Source of the DNA: Takakia lepidozioides
Lineage: Eukaryota; Streptophyta; Takakiopsida; Takakiales; Takakiaceae
Length of the DNA: 64,000 nucleotides
Assembly (NCBI GenBank): GCA_030704615.1
Contig: CM060734.1
Location: forward strand, 19,654,001 to 19,718,000
Reading direction: 5' to 3'
Part shown: positions 1-12,599 of the stretch, one piece after another
How the letters are laid out: every line of letters begins with the position of its first letter
Position numbering within the stretch: the stretch's first letter is position 1
Made by a program: the position numbers and the translations under genes
The notes under the pieces: model-generated
Told to the model about the DNA's origin: nothing
Seen by the model: only the letters and a program-made list of their open reading frames with translations
The model's database searches: none

Positions 1-281
1 CTGTGCCCCACTGTATGTTATCTTCCATGCTACACAGACCATTGTCATTTACCCTTAAGAAAATTGAATTATCACCCTAAACGAGTTTCACATCGGCTCA
101 TGTCCAACGCATGAATATGGATTGTTGCCCTCAAATGGACATATTATACATGAGAGCATGCACAATTAACCTATCCCTAAACCTAAACCAGCACACATGG
201 CTACTCATCGAGGTCTTCACTTCAGAACCTCCCTGGGAGTTCATCAAAGGATAACTAACTCCAAAACTACAAGAAACTGAC

Positions 282-3200
282 CTGCTTGAGGAAAACATGG
301 AGCTGAGGATGAGAAGCAGGGTCAACGGTGACCTCAAAGAGAGGGATAAACACATTATCCAAAATTGTTTGGAAGGATGTCACAATACCCATTTCCTTGT
401 ACACATTATACAACCGCGGCAACTGCATCAACACATGAAAACCAAAGCACATCATTGAGTAGCAAAGTGCAGTCTGAAGAATTTCCAAGTGACGGATGAC
501 TTTCATACTCTTCATATATCTTTTCCTTCGATCTCCCCTTTCTATTTTATATTGTTTCTCTATTGATTCACCCTTTTCATACCTTCACGTGCACATTCGT
601 CTGAAGAATTTAACCTTGGGACAGCAAGTTATACATACTTGAATGAGCCACAGGACATTTTCACTATATAACTCGTTGTTAACAATCCAGCTAGCCAGCT
701 GATCCCACTCGCTCTGATTCCTCCCATATATTGATATTCTGTACTCTGCCATCTGCATCATGTGCATGCCACAATAGCAACAACCTCATGAAAAACTGTA
801 TACAGCTTCTCACAGGACAAATAACATGAGATTTCCAATTGCATAAACCAAGTACAGATAGCCAAACTATTTCCTTATTGCACTTACACAAGTCCAAATT
901 GAGAACTCCCAAGGTAGAAAGGTAGAAATGATGTATGCCATAGTATGGGGTCAAGCTACAATACTAGCCTCTAAGCTGTCTTCCGATTCAATCCCATGGG
1001 TTTCAGTGTTTTCTTGGATGCTTAAATTATTATTGCAAACTCCATGGTCAATACCCCAAGCAGCCTTGTCCTCTTCATGGCTTCAGATGCCAATACCAAT
1101 CTTTAAACTCTACATATTGCACTTTTGGCTGAGTGGTTCCTCATTAAGTTTCTTAGAATGTACTCATAAGACGTTTAGTGGCGATAGACCCCGTCCCAAG
1201 TTTGGGCTGAACAAAAGGGAATAGATACTACCTTTGTGAGGGGCCCTCCGGTAGTGTGACTGACCTTGATAAAGACAATTAGTTCGAGTTTCCCAGATAT
1301 CAAAGCCCTTCACACAAGCATCAATTTGCTGTGAGTGAGCTGCCCAGCAATTAGACCCCCAACAGGGCCAGGGCTTTAGGCTCACCCTCAAGATTTTCAA
1401 AGTTGGTGAACAGAGGTGCTCAAGTTTCTTAGACTTGGCTAGGTCGGTGTTAGGTGGTGAGCCACTTGGAAAGGTCTCTTAATAAGGCTGAGCTGATACC
1501 AGACATGATAAGCCACCTTGTCCCTATATTTACGGGAATCTATTACCCTATATTCCATGCCGTCATACTCAGCACGCCCAACGCTTAATGGAGGGCTATT
1601 GAGTCCTAACAGGCAGAAGAAGCATCTTAACCTACCGCACACCTTGAAAACCTCTGAGGCAATTGGCTGCATTAGTTGCATCAGCCTTGCCTACTTTCCA
1701 TATATCTGTCAACATATATTGTTCAAGACAGACAACAGTAGCAATTTGTCAACTGAGCAGCCGTTCTTGAAGCAGTGAATTGGATCACCTCCTTGAACTA
1801 ATGCTTGTTGGACATTTTGGTTCTAAAGAGCATCACACCTGAAGACAAGGAGTGACCTCATTTCACCAAAGCCTGAACATAGAAGTTCTCCTCATTTCTG
1901 AAGTGAGGACTTGATGTTGTTTGGATGTGAAAATATCTATGGCAGAATGTACTCATGACTTCCAAACAATAAATGATGGTCACGAGTCGCCACCCGCCAC
2001 CCATCTGTCTACAATTAGTCCTGAAACAGGCCTTGCTTCAATGAGGCAACACCAAAAAGCGAGGATTAATTAACGATTCAGACACAATGGCACATGTCAG
2101 TATTTTGAAAGAATCAGGAATGGGTATGAGATGCACCAAGCACACCAGGTTTGCGATTGTGACTGGGCTGAAGTGTCTGCATAGATCACCAGAAACCCAT
2201 GCGTTTGATAATCAATCACTGCAGCAAAAACCCACACCCACCTGGAGGAGCCCAAAGCTTAACAGACGGTGACTCCTGCTGAAGCAAGCATAACTTATGC
2301 AGTCACTTCACCCGAAGGGCTACTGCCTTCTGTGGAAGGGGGACAACTTTTGGCAGCAGTAACAGGGGCAACACGGTTGCCCAAACCTCCCCAAGGACTC
2401 AAAGGTTCCAGGTACCCCCACACGGTAGGTGTCCGGTTGACCCAGCGACCCTGCTTTTATAGCTGGGTTGGCTATAATGGGTGAATCCAACATATACATA
2501 TGCGGCTTTTAACCCATGACCTAACCACAGGCGATCTGTTGGATGCTAAGCTTAACAGACTGAAAAGTTGTTGAATCCAAGTACCTGTTGTTTTAGCTAT
2601 TACACAGTACAACGCTCCGAAGTCCAGACTCAGTGAGACCTTGAGATCTGTTAAAAGGTACTGCTCTTCTTTAGGTCAGGGTCTGAATAAGTCAGCCTCT
2701 GAGTGAGCAACAAAAGAGGGGTGGTTCAACCTGGTGTATGAACAGCTTCTTAGACCACAGTAGTTCAAATTTTCTCTGCTTGTGGGTAGCTTGCAGATTT
2801 TAAAGGAGCCCCAAGACAGTCATGAGAAAGGTCACATTGTCCCTCCACACGTGGATTTAAACCAGCGCATAACCAGCAGGATGTGGAAATGGCAAGCTGT
2901 CAGATAATACTGGACATCACAAATCATGGTCTAGTGCAATCGTTCATTTATTCAGATGGGATAAACAACCTCGTACTCCTTGGCTTGGGTTTTTGTCGAT
3001 GGAACGGGCAGGATCTTCTGTTTTACACACATTGGTCAGATGTTAAATACAGTACTACACAGAGCTTGTTCATGTCTGTAAACTGATGAACTTGAAAAAG
3101 TACCCAATTTGGGTATATTGGTCATCCATTTTTGCTACCGACCAGACAAACGGGAGACATTTCTCCAACGATGGATATCCAACGGGAAGTCATGGCCAGT

Positions 3201-6200
3201 AGATGGACTCCTGAATTGAGGAGCCTCTCACTGGAGGATGGATTCTGTGCGAACATCCTTTGTCAAATTGTTCTCTGGGAAGAACACTGTATTATAGGTG
3301 TAAAGGTCCCAGAAACAGGCTTGTGATATTCCACCCCAATTTAGTTTCAATGAATATAACGTGGTACCTAAGATGAGCAGCTTTGCGGGTGCCATATATT
3401 CCAGAAATTATTCAGAAATAAATAACCCGTAGTAATAACCTGATATTTACTCGCAGCCAGGTCCCAAAATACTTGTTTCGTTAACTCTGCCAAAAAGCGC
3501 CCTGTACACACAGTAGAGACCTTAGAGGGTCAGTCTTTGATGATCACACTGCATATCACTTGCCAGTTCACCAGGACGTGACAATTGCTAGCCACATACT
3601 CATGGTCAGTTAATGTCATACATTGCACAGCCACAGTCTTAGCTTTGAACATGGATGGTCATAGCCCTATACTTGCTGAGCCTCTTGCAGGTTACTACCC
3701 CTCCCCACTTTTGTGAGTAGCAGGGGAGGAAAATAGTGCCTTACCTCCCAACAAATCCCACCAAGAAACAAGGGACATAGAATTGTTATTTCGCTCCAAG
3801 GTACAAGCAGATAAGATTGAACCCATTCCTGCTACCACTCGGACAAACAGATTTTAGAGTTCAGTTCAGAATCATACTGACTCCACCTCAGAGGGCAATC
3901 CACAGCCACAAGAACAGTATTGCATGAGATAGAGTTCAACCCAACAAGCCAGGGGATGTGAGGTTCAGGGATGGAGATGCCAACCTTGTATAATATTGTC
4001 TTGCTTCAAGAAAATCTCCCTTAGCCTACTTTGGCCACAAGGATTGTACTTGAGATTAAATTTGTCAAAGCGATGAAAAGTGTTCTTGTCAGCATGTACA
4101 TCCAGCAAATCAACATTGAGGTCGTATCTGTTACCAATCCCCACGTACCACAGAATATGCCAGTTTGAATAAGCTCATCAAATTTTGACCATACAAATAG
4201 GAAAAGGAGAACTGTGATTTTTACGCCGTATGCTTGTAATAAAAGACGATCTGCAAGGGCCCCACGAGTATCAACATACAGTTCAACCCTCAACTTATGC
4301 TTTAGCATGCACAGACATTAAATTATACATGATTAGGGAATTCCTGGGAACCTTCTTACTACCTAGATTGATGGAAAGAAATGAAGGGACATGAATTAAA
4401 TCTAGACTGGCACCATGGGACAAGACCTCCCATCGAAGAAAGGAATTGAGAACTTGTCTGACCATGAGTCCACAGGGACACAGTAAAAAGATGTAGCTGG
4501 TTTCACTTGGAAAATAAAACACTTACCCAGTGAGATCCAGGCTTTGAAACACCTCTCTGAGTGTGAGGTATTTCCCATCCCGAAATATGACCACCTGCGC
4601 AACAGATTCAGACCCTCAGGGAGCAACCACTAGAGTCCCACAGTTTTGCGTAGGACCGAAAAGAGAGAATGTATCTGTCTTACAAGGCTACAACTGATAG
4701 ATTTTCAGATGTTATTGAGTTCCCAGAAAGATGTGAGGCATAGTCAGGAAGAAGGTCCATGGTGCATTTAGAAATTACTAGAAGGGGCCATGCACCCCCT
4801 CAAACCAAAACGTTATCTCACCTCATCAGGCTCCTTTCGGAGCTTTGATTTGATAAAGCGCAGGAGATGCTTCTGGTTCATGCACGATGAATGATGCACA
4901 TGGGTGTCAACTTTCCGTACATTGTAGAAATCTCGGTGTGGGGCACTCTTTTGTGCTAGAAACTCACGGTCTGCATTCAGCATCAGGTGAAGGCTGAACT
5001 TCTGCACCAATCCAAACAGTGTTAGAGGTACCTGGTCTGAGAGATACAGTTGAAGAATATTTTCCATATAAAACCAATATCTGTTCATAAGCTGACAATA
5101 CACTCTTGTAAAACCCAATGCAACACCCCTGCAGCATAGAGATCGAACCCCTTCCAATTTGTAGCAATCTCTAGAGAGGAAAGCAATAAATTGAATGACT
5201 TAACTGGCTTACCTGCTCCAACAATCGTAGGCGATGATGGCACAGGGTCCGCACATTGCCAAGTGCTATAATTCTGAGAATCCGATGCAGATCGGTAAAG
5301 AAAGTGGTGGCATCATATACGGGGAAAAGTTCTTCCCTCTCTGCAACCCCGATGAGAAAATGCAGGACTCATATTAACTACTTTGTATACACAGCGTGAT
5401 GTGCAAATCTGATGAGTACATAAAGAAAATGTTCATTAACAGATGCAGTGCAAATATTCAGTGTGTGTGGTGTTCGTTCGAAAGTATAGGAAGCAGACTC
5501 CTGAAATGATAACTCCACCAGATATGAAGGAAGGCTGATTATGGTGGTGAGATCGTGTCAAACCATGGTACAAGCATCTAACGAGTGTAAGTACGAGAAG
5601 CTCTGCAACAAAGTAGTAGTCGTACATACACATAACAGCCCAACCTCCCATCCACACAATCACTGGACTGGCTACTAAGAAAAGGTAATGTCCAAAGGGA
5701 TACAAAATTGAGCAGCCTTTACACAGGATGTGAAGCTATGTAGTAGCTGAGGTACTATACAACAAGAATACACTCCGAGTCAAATAGCTCTCACTGTAAG
5801 AATAGCAATGTAAAACATCTGGTCCAGACATTAATGGCTACTCTGGCAACACTGGAAAATAGCAAGTTCTGTGGTATTCAACTATAGTTTGAAGAAGAAA
5901 GCTGCAAAAACAGAGCTGCATACCTCCATTGCCCCCATAGACACGAACTACACCATCCACCATTTCGTATACATGCTGCACAACGACACCAGGGGCTGAG
6001 TTTAGTCATATAGTGTAGGGGAGGTCACTGGGTAGTACAGTGTCTCCCAATGTAAGGACTCCTGTGAATTGGAAATGCATTACAATACAGTTTATGAATT
6101 CCTTCCCACGTGTTTCTACATTATTACAAGAAACAGACATACAGTACAAGGGTGAATGATGATGATGGGCACTCCAAGCATGGAAATATAAATTAATCAA

Positions 6201-9200
6201 TGCTTGATATATTCCAGACCTTGAAGGGGAGGGGGGTAAGAGGGCAAGGATTTCCTTCCAACAAGGTAGATCAGCAGCACCCTGTTACTATTTCAAGAAT
6301 TCTCTTGCAACTAGATCCTTTCACAGGCATCTTGTGTTCATTTAGTGACTACTGGCAGTAAGTAGATCCTTTGAATCCAACCACCAACTGTAAGCGAGGA
6401 CACCAGATATTTCATAAACAAATTCACAACTCCTCATGGGCCATGGAAGAAAACATGCAGTCTTAAAATCATGTACCGCAGATGCTGGTTCAGGAGAGTA
6501 TTGAAAGGGGTCAGGGTTGGGCTTAGGGGTGCTGGGATCCGTAATCTCCTCCTTATGCCATGGGTGCATGTTTTCCCGAAACACGTATTTATCACGGAAG
6601 GCCATACACTCTTGCATCAAAATGCAAACCTCCTCCTCCTCCTTGGATGGTGCCTCTGATAAATCAAATTGCCCCACCCAAGTCAGTTTAGCTGTTCATA
6701 TTCTTCCTCGGGTGACTAAATCTCAAGCTGTGATTATTGGAGCTGTCAAAAGTCTATACCAAAATTTAGCCTGGATACCTTAAGATCTAACCACTGATTG
6801 GTGACACTCATTGAAGCTCTCTCAGAGAGACAAACCAAATCCAACCCCACACCAAAACAAAAGATCAGATTCTTTCAAGCAACATTGGCTTAGTCTGTAG
6901 GAAAACAGTCCGAGTGGCTTGATGGGACTTCACACTAACCTAAGTGTACTTGCTAATATTATTGCATCAACACACAATCCTTTTCTTTTGAAAAGAAGTG
7001 CCTCTGACCCGAATTTTGTGCTTGCGATCAAAATAAATAATGGCAGCGAAGGAAGGTAGAACCAATTACTGTGAAGGTTGGCTTTGACATAACCTGTATA
7101 GCACAGTACCTGCAGGATACCCTCTGGAACAGTTGTGGGGGTTTCAGCCCACTGGGATATGCATGCAACACTCAACCCCAACCTGCCATAGCCCTCATGG
7201 TTGGTCGGTAACAATCCTATGGGACCTCAATGTATTGCACTAGCATTGACCTCAAGGCTAGAAAGTATGAGTTCATTCCAGCACTGCTGCTAGAGCCATC
7301 CAGCTGGAAACATGTGAGAAGAGAAAACAGAGTAGACATAGTAAACTTAGAAAAGGAACCTGATAAAGTCCACTGGAAACTTGGAGAGCTTAAGGCACAA
7401 AGAAAGTAAGAAACCTGACTTCCACAACAACCTGATCATTACTAGTGGCTCGAATAAGAAAAGAAAAAAGATAGAAAGAAACTCTACAGCGTCTAGGGAG
7501 GGCCAAGGGGACAAAGCAAAACCACAAGAAAAACCAAATCGAAAGACACCAAATGTCGCCCAAAGATGAAGAACCTATCCAGGTAAACCTGGGAGAACCA
7601 CTAAAAAACAATTCAGACAACAAAGACGAAGTGCCTCATGAGAGAGGCAGAGAGAGAAGGGGGGGTCATCTGAAAGCATACCAATTGGTGTGACATTTAA
7701 CCTCACAAAGGTCTCCTGTTCAGGCTCCTTCCGAAGGATGTCGGCTGCAACCGGATCAGGGGCATGCAGGCCATGGAGGTCCCCAGGTATGCTGTGACTT
7801 CGTATCATGTTGGCTGCTGTCTTCTCACCAGGGGGCTTGGCTATTGTCTTCTCAACAGTAGGTGACTTCGCCTTCGCAATTGATTCGTCCTCCTTCAATA
7901 CATCATATTCAAATGATCAGTGCTTAAACCCTTGGAAATTGACCAACCCTTGTTAAGCCTAATTATTTGATTGGATCTAATGAGCTTCCTTTCCGACAAA
8001 CTTTTTGGCCCAAAAATGTGTTCAATGGCTAGGAAGTCCACCAGGGCCTGCCAGCTCACCAGGCATGAAATTCTGTTGAGGCTGACGGGACAACAGTGCG
8101 CAAAGCCTGCTTTCCTACATAGTCAGCAACACCACATGCCACATGTCATGCAGAGCTGACTGCCCCTGACATAGAAGCCTGTGCCAACTATTTCAGACCA
8201 TCATTCAGCTGGCATTGAACGGTTTGGATACAAATCCTGCAGACTCTCTCGATCCGACCATTGATTAAGAACAACACTTAGCTTCACAACAGGAAGGATA
8301 ATTGGCCTATTTATTCATTCAATCAGCACCTTGGATTTGGCTTCTTCCAATGCCTTAAGACAATCTGTTCAGAAACTAAAGGAAGTAGAATTTTGAAGAG
8401 GAAGGGACCCAACCAACCGGATTCAAAACCAACAAATTCGCTGGATCTCTCAAGCATTCCTCCCTCATCTTAAGCCTTTGCCTGACCATAGTGGGCTCAG
8501 AGCGGAGAAGATTACTGCCACAAGCCAGCCTCACCAACCCATCTCCAACCATTGCATCTGCGTCCATGATCTTGTTCTCATTGCCATGCCCATTTACCCC
8601 CATCAATGCCTCATGGATGATGAAGTTCTGCTCGTCTTCTTCATGCAATATATGGTCCTCTTCATCTGAACCTTCCACATTTTCAAATGCAGGCGACTTT
8701 GGCGTAGGGGGCCAGATAGCTGTGCCTTGACGCAGTACCTGTGGTGCCTGCCGCCATGAGGAGGTCCTGGTGTGTGTGCCACCTGTGTATCACACCAGTA
8801 TCTGCGTAAGCTCTATCAAACATTCCTCTCAGCATTCGGTTTCCCAGAACTCTAGATCTCCCTCTTGAATACAATTTGAGAACATAACATTCTTGTCCTT
8901 GATCTTGACCATTCTACAGAAGAGCTGGAGTATAGTGTGAAGTCAATTGGTGTTTGATCCTCTTAACGCAACCAAGACAATCTAACACGAATAGAAAGCC
9001 CTCTCTTCAGCCCTCTCTTCAGTTTCTCTTCCTCTCTGGTTGGGACCTCCTTTCTCTAATATTACTGTGCAGCATCTCCTGTCAACACATTATTTAACCA
9101 GTATAGCATCAAGATTGCAGCCAAGAAACATTAAATGCAAGTCTGTCAGCACGGCAACACCATGCAATTGCAGCCATGCGAAGGACAGTCCTACTGGATC

Positions 9201-10855
9201 CAGGTTGAACAACCAAAACACATTGTCTGCAATTTGATACGCGATGTGTGTCTATTCTTTGCTAGTGTGTTGATTAACCACTATAGGCAGACATGCAATT
9301 GTGTCCAGATAAGTTGCTCCTAATCGACGGTACCCAAAAGTGGCTTGCATGCCAGGTGGATACAGGTTCTCCTGGCTTTCTTTTAAATGGCGGAATTGAG
9401 CATTGCTATGAAAGGAAGTGGATTGGACTATTCTGTAAGAATATACTGCGGGAGATTACAAGCCGCCTTGGCAATGTCTAGGTAGCTAATGCCGGTTTCA
9501 AATCAGGACCTACACCACAGGGGATAAAAATACTCGATCATTTTTAACAACAGAAAAACTATGAGGAAGAGTTGGTCATTACAGGAAATTGAGATCATTT
9601 GACCCTAGTTAGGTAGTAATGACAGCACGAGGCCGGGGCGTCAACCCTAGGTACTGGATAAGCCCACGCCACAAATGTGGTAGAATTCTTCAGCTTAGAA
9701 TAGACACGACTGACGTCAGTATGAGATTCAGACACTAGGAATGTCAGAATACAGCATCGCCAGACTGACAATTGCTGATTGACCTAGAACAATCTACCTT
9801 TTTTTAATTATTTCAGTTTCATGTAGAAGTAGGCTATTACTGCCTAGCCGATGACTGCACTATCATCTCTTCTACAATTTTACAGTTGGCCTTCTCACAA
9901 AGCCCAGTCCGCTATCCCTTGCCACCACTATGAAACTGCAGTGCGCAACATTTATACCCTGGAGGATGTCAGGAATGGCTTCTTCATCACCAAATGAACT
10001 ATGACTACCAGACGATGCAATGCACTTCATAAGGTAAGCATCTACAGAATATAAAGCATGCCAGCCCTCTTGAACAATCCACCCATCACTGCCTTTATGA
10101 GTTCCCATCACCTGGCGAAAAAACATCCCCAGTACCTTGCATCCAGGCACTGCTTATGTGTGATGAGTAAATTTAACATGCATTGCCCTCACGCCTCGAC
10201 GCGTCAACTTTTCGATCCTTACGCATATTAGTTTCGATTAAACGAAAGCTCTTAGGTGCAGATCTTTTGAGCCTAGAGTTGCATGTATCACCAGTGCACT
10301 TGATTGCGAGTTCAATTCCAGTGAATCTGCGTGTCACGTTGTGAAAAAGCATGCGAGCATTCCCGGTTTCAACAGCATTGTTAACGCTAGAGGAAACTGC
10401 CACAAAATAACACAGCTAAGCCCTGAATTGAGAACAAATTGTTGAAGAAAAAACCGACCTTCTCGCCGTGTCTGAACCCGTGGAAGCCCCGGCGGTATCG
10501 CACTCAGAGACGAAAAAGAATGAGCTCTCTGCATACCAGAGGGAAACCCCTGTGCCCAATCCTCCATTCCTCCATATTTCCCATTCTCTGTCCCATTTGG
10601 CAATCCAACGTCCGGAAGCGAAGCAGTTCTGGCATGAGGCCCCTTCCTGGAGGATGGGCTTCGTCGGCGGGACAAGCCCCTGCCGTTTTTCCGCCGCCTC
10701 TGATCTTCAGATTCCGTATCCGTATCTATTCGCGCTAACATTTGATCCAGGGCCCTTCTATGCAACACGTATGCGGATGCCGCCGCAACACTGGCCCCAA
10801 ACATCGCTGCTGCTAAGAACGACCACCATGCTGCCTTTGTGGTAGACCCTTCCAT
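282..10855 (-). CDS. AMPD: AMP deaminase, 12 exons seen, C-terminus beyond the left edge
   Basis: Deaminates AMP to IMP in purine salvage and adenylate balance; plant forms are membrane-anchored. Exons read on the minus strand: 10459-10855, about 8418-8782, 7682-7892, 6477-6655, 5924-5975, 5213-5340, 4822-5001, 4527-4594, 3985-4127, 3440-3501, 639-752, 282-422. All introns are GT-AG and phases agree, giving about 680 codons with no stop; the plant family is near 840 residues, so the last exons lie outside the window. The start at 10855 opens with an N-terminal hydrophobic segment (about residues 9-31), as in Arabidopsis FAC1. The block MIRSHS, then GDLHG, then [13 protein letters not shown] is in exon 3. 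The zinc-ligand motif THVHH with [10 protein letters not shown] is in exon 7. [15 protein letters not shown] is in exon 9 and [19 protein letters not shown] in exon 11. The remaining zinc ligands must lie in the missing exons. Exon 10 has two unusual substitutions in a conserved stretch ([11 protein letters not shown]). The 3' end of exon 2 is uncertain by about 12 bases. Confidence 0.95.
1155..1690 (-). mobile_element. LINE-like 3'-end fragment, copy 1 (AMPD intron)
   Basis: This intron segment matches, with gaps, a second copy at 36203-36760. Shared blocks include ACTCATAAGACGTTT, CTACCTTTGTGAGGG and TTTCAAAGTTGGTRAACAGAGG. Its minus strand has two short open frames (1164-1400, 1439-1681). 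In the better-preserved second copy the minus frame resembles the C-terminal Cys/His region of a non-LTR retrotransposon. I infer a 5'-truncated LINE 3' end, reading right to left and ending at the sequence complementary to GTACTCATAAG. The 5' limit is approximate and no target duplication was found here. Confidence 0.45.
2337..2515. repeat. Dispersed repeat family R2, copy 1
   Basis: About 180 bp in AMPD intron 10 that aligns with 14833-15105. Shared blocks in the same order are GGCAGCA...GGTTGCCCA, a run like ACCTCYCCMAARGAMCT, TAGGTGTC, GGGTTGGCTATAATGGGT, and ATCCAAYATAYACATATG. The other copy carries about 100 extra bases before the last blocks. It has no coding content. The element class is unknown; it could be part of a non-autonomous element or an LTR. 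Confidence 0.55.
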
Positions 10856-12480
10856 TCCTCAATGTTACGCTTCTCTCCTCCGAGAGAGGAGAGACACAAG
10901 ATACAAAGACCCGGCAAGAAATTTATCACTCGTTTTCAATCACACATTCTACTTTCTGAGGAACGAAACACAAGAATTATGTGGCATTCTCACAGCAAAA
11001 GAATTCTGCTCCGCCGTTAAAAAGGAAAACGAGCGAGAAACAGTCCGTCGCCTGGATCTGCTTCAATACAAAATGCGACGATTTCATTTCTCAAGAACCA
11101 TGCATAGCATGCAAGGGACCAAGCGCCCCTAGCAAGAAAGAAAAGGGAAAAAAGAAACCTCTGGCAGGAAGGTGCAGAACGAAGCAGAGCAGAGTGCACA
11201 CACTGCTCTGCTGCGCACCAAAGAGACGAGAGGGAGGGGAAATGACGGGCCCGGCCCAGCGACTCCCCGCTTACTATTGCCTCGCCCGGGCCTCTCCTTC
11301 ATCCGGTCTTCCGTATCGTATGTATAAGCCTCTGGAGGTCTGGAGTTCAAACCTCGCCACTCACAACCACGAGGATAAATACTAAAGACTTGGTAAAAAT
11401 GCGATTGCTTTTTTTTCAAATGGAACCTTCAGCCGAAAGAACCCATCCGTAGACAAGCGTCTTTATCATCTACCCGTACAGGAAAAGGATGAACGTAGCT
11501 ATCTCCAGCGCGGCCAGGTGGCAGGGGGCGGGGCCCACACTGGCAATAGAGAGGAGGTGCCAACGCACACGGGAACGGACCCAATGGGGTGGCGGTCTGG
11601 CAGGCGCGAGCCGCGGCTGACCGATACAAGATATACACGCCGTCCGTGCGCCTATCCGGTGGGGCCTGGGGCCCCGTACGGACGACGAACGATATCCGTA
11701 CCTCGTCCATTGACGGAGCGCTTTTAGGTGGCCCCGTCACCGACAAGGACGAGGACGGCACGATAATAGTGCATGGACAAAGTCAACCCGTGTGAACGTT
11801 GTCATCGTGCTGCTACGGACTACACGTGGCAGGGGCCGTCCACGTTGTCACCTCTATCGTATATGCCACCGTATACGCGGCAGCGTCCCGTAATTTGAGA
11901 TCCCGACACCTGGGTGGGTGCCAAGCGGGGTCCCGACACTTGGAATCCAGCGAGGTTAGGGATTTTATTTATTGTAATAGGTTGGATTGAATGAACCTTG
12001 AAATATTAACGTTTTTTCTGGAAATGAAATTAAGTCAGGCCTTTCTCTGTCTCCGCTCTTATCTACTCCATCCTTTCCATACTTCCTCTCCCATTTCTCT
12101 CCTATCTGGTTTTAGTTACAGGAGCAGTGTGTCATTTATCAGCCTTCATGGCCTTCTGTAAGGTTATCTTTTCCTTACTCTTTGTATCTCAGACATTTTG
12201 TCCACATTTTATAAAGTTTGAGGCCACCGTCCCTCTTCTCTTAAAAAAAAACAAAAACAAAAAATAAATAAATAAATAAATATCTTGCTGATAAAGGGAA
12301 AAAAGAGAAAAACCCTCAAGAAGCCATCCGAGTCAGGAGGCACATTACACAAGGTTGGGATTTTTTCTTAAACTGGGCCATAGATGGAGGATAAGCTTCG
12401 GGGAGCATGTACTGAGGCAGTGCCACGGATGGTCGTCGAACTCTCCTCTCGCACACACGAACTTGGCACATACAATCACA
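10856..12480. other. AMPD 5' flank, GC-rich, no gene recognised
   Basis: This stretch contains the presumed promoter and 5' UTR of the minus-strand AMP deaminase gene. GC content rises between about 11200 and 11960. Several overlapping open frames here (for example 10981-11385 plus and 11429-11761 minus) resemble nothing I know and look like GC-rich noise. A short internal duplication of a TCCCGACAC...TGG phrase is at 11901-11945. An A-rich tract with (AAAT)n is at 12241-12283. No clear TATA box was identified. Confidence 0.5.
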
Positions 12481-12489
12481 CAAGGGCAT

Positions 12490-12590
12490 AGAACCCACCC
12501 ACCCCTGAAAGAGGGCAGTACCCGCATGGGGAAGAGGCTCTTAATTACGCTAGCTTCGGTTGGCTCACGTCATATATATAACACACGAGG
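12490..12590 (+). repeat. Dispersed repeat family R3, copy 1
   Basis: One of four copies of a roughly 90-bp repeat. Shared blocks are CCCACCCCY, RRGGGCAGTNCCCGC, then GGGAAGAGGCTCTTA, TTACGCT and TTCGGTYGG. The others are at 37588-37680, 45703-45790 and a shorter one at 23755-23815. Copies are 70-80% alike by eye. The conserved core GGCTCTTAGTTACG is followed by a C/T-rich run in three copies. It may be a short non-autonomous element; a SINE is possible, but no convincing A and B boxes were found. Confidence 0.5.
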
Positions 12591-12599
12591 GCTCCCTTG

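Noticed and set aside
10290-10325. B-box-like GAGTTCAATTCC in AMPD intron 1, considered as a tRNA or SINE
   Set aside because: No A box at the right distance and no cloverleaf could be drawn.
10439-10845. Two plus-strand frames of 99 and 125 codons
   Set aside because: They are antisense shadows of AMP deaminase exon 1, whose minus-strand reading matches the family and splices in phase.
11330-11365. B-box-like GGAGTTCAAACCTC upstream of AMPD, considered as tRNA or tRNA-derived SINE
   Set aside because: No acceptor stem or A box and no second copy in the window.
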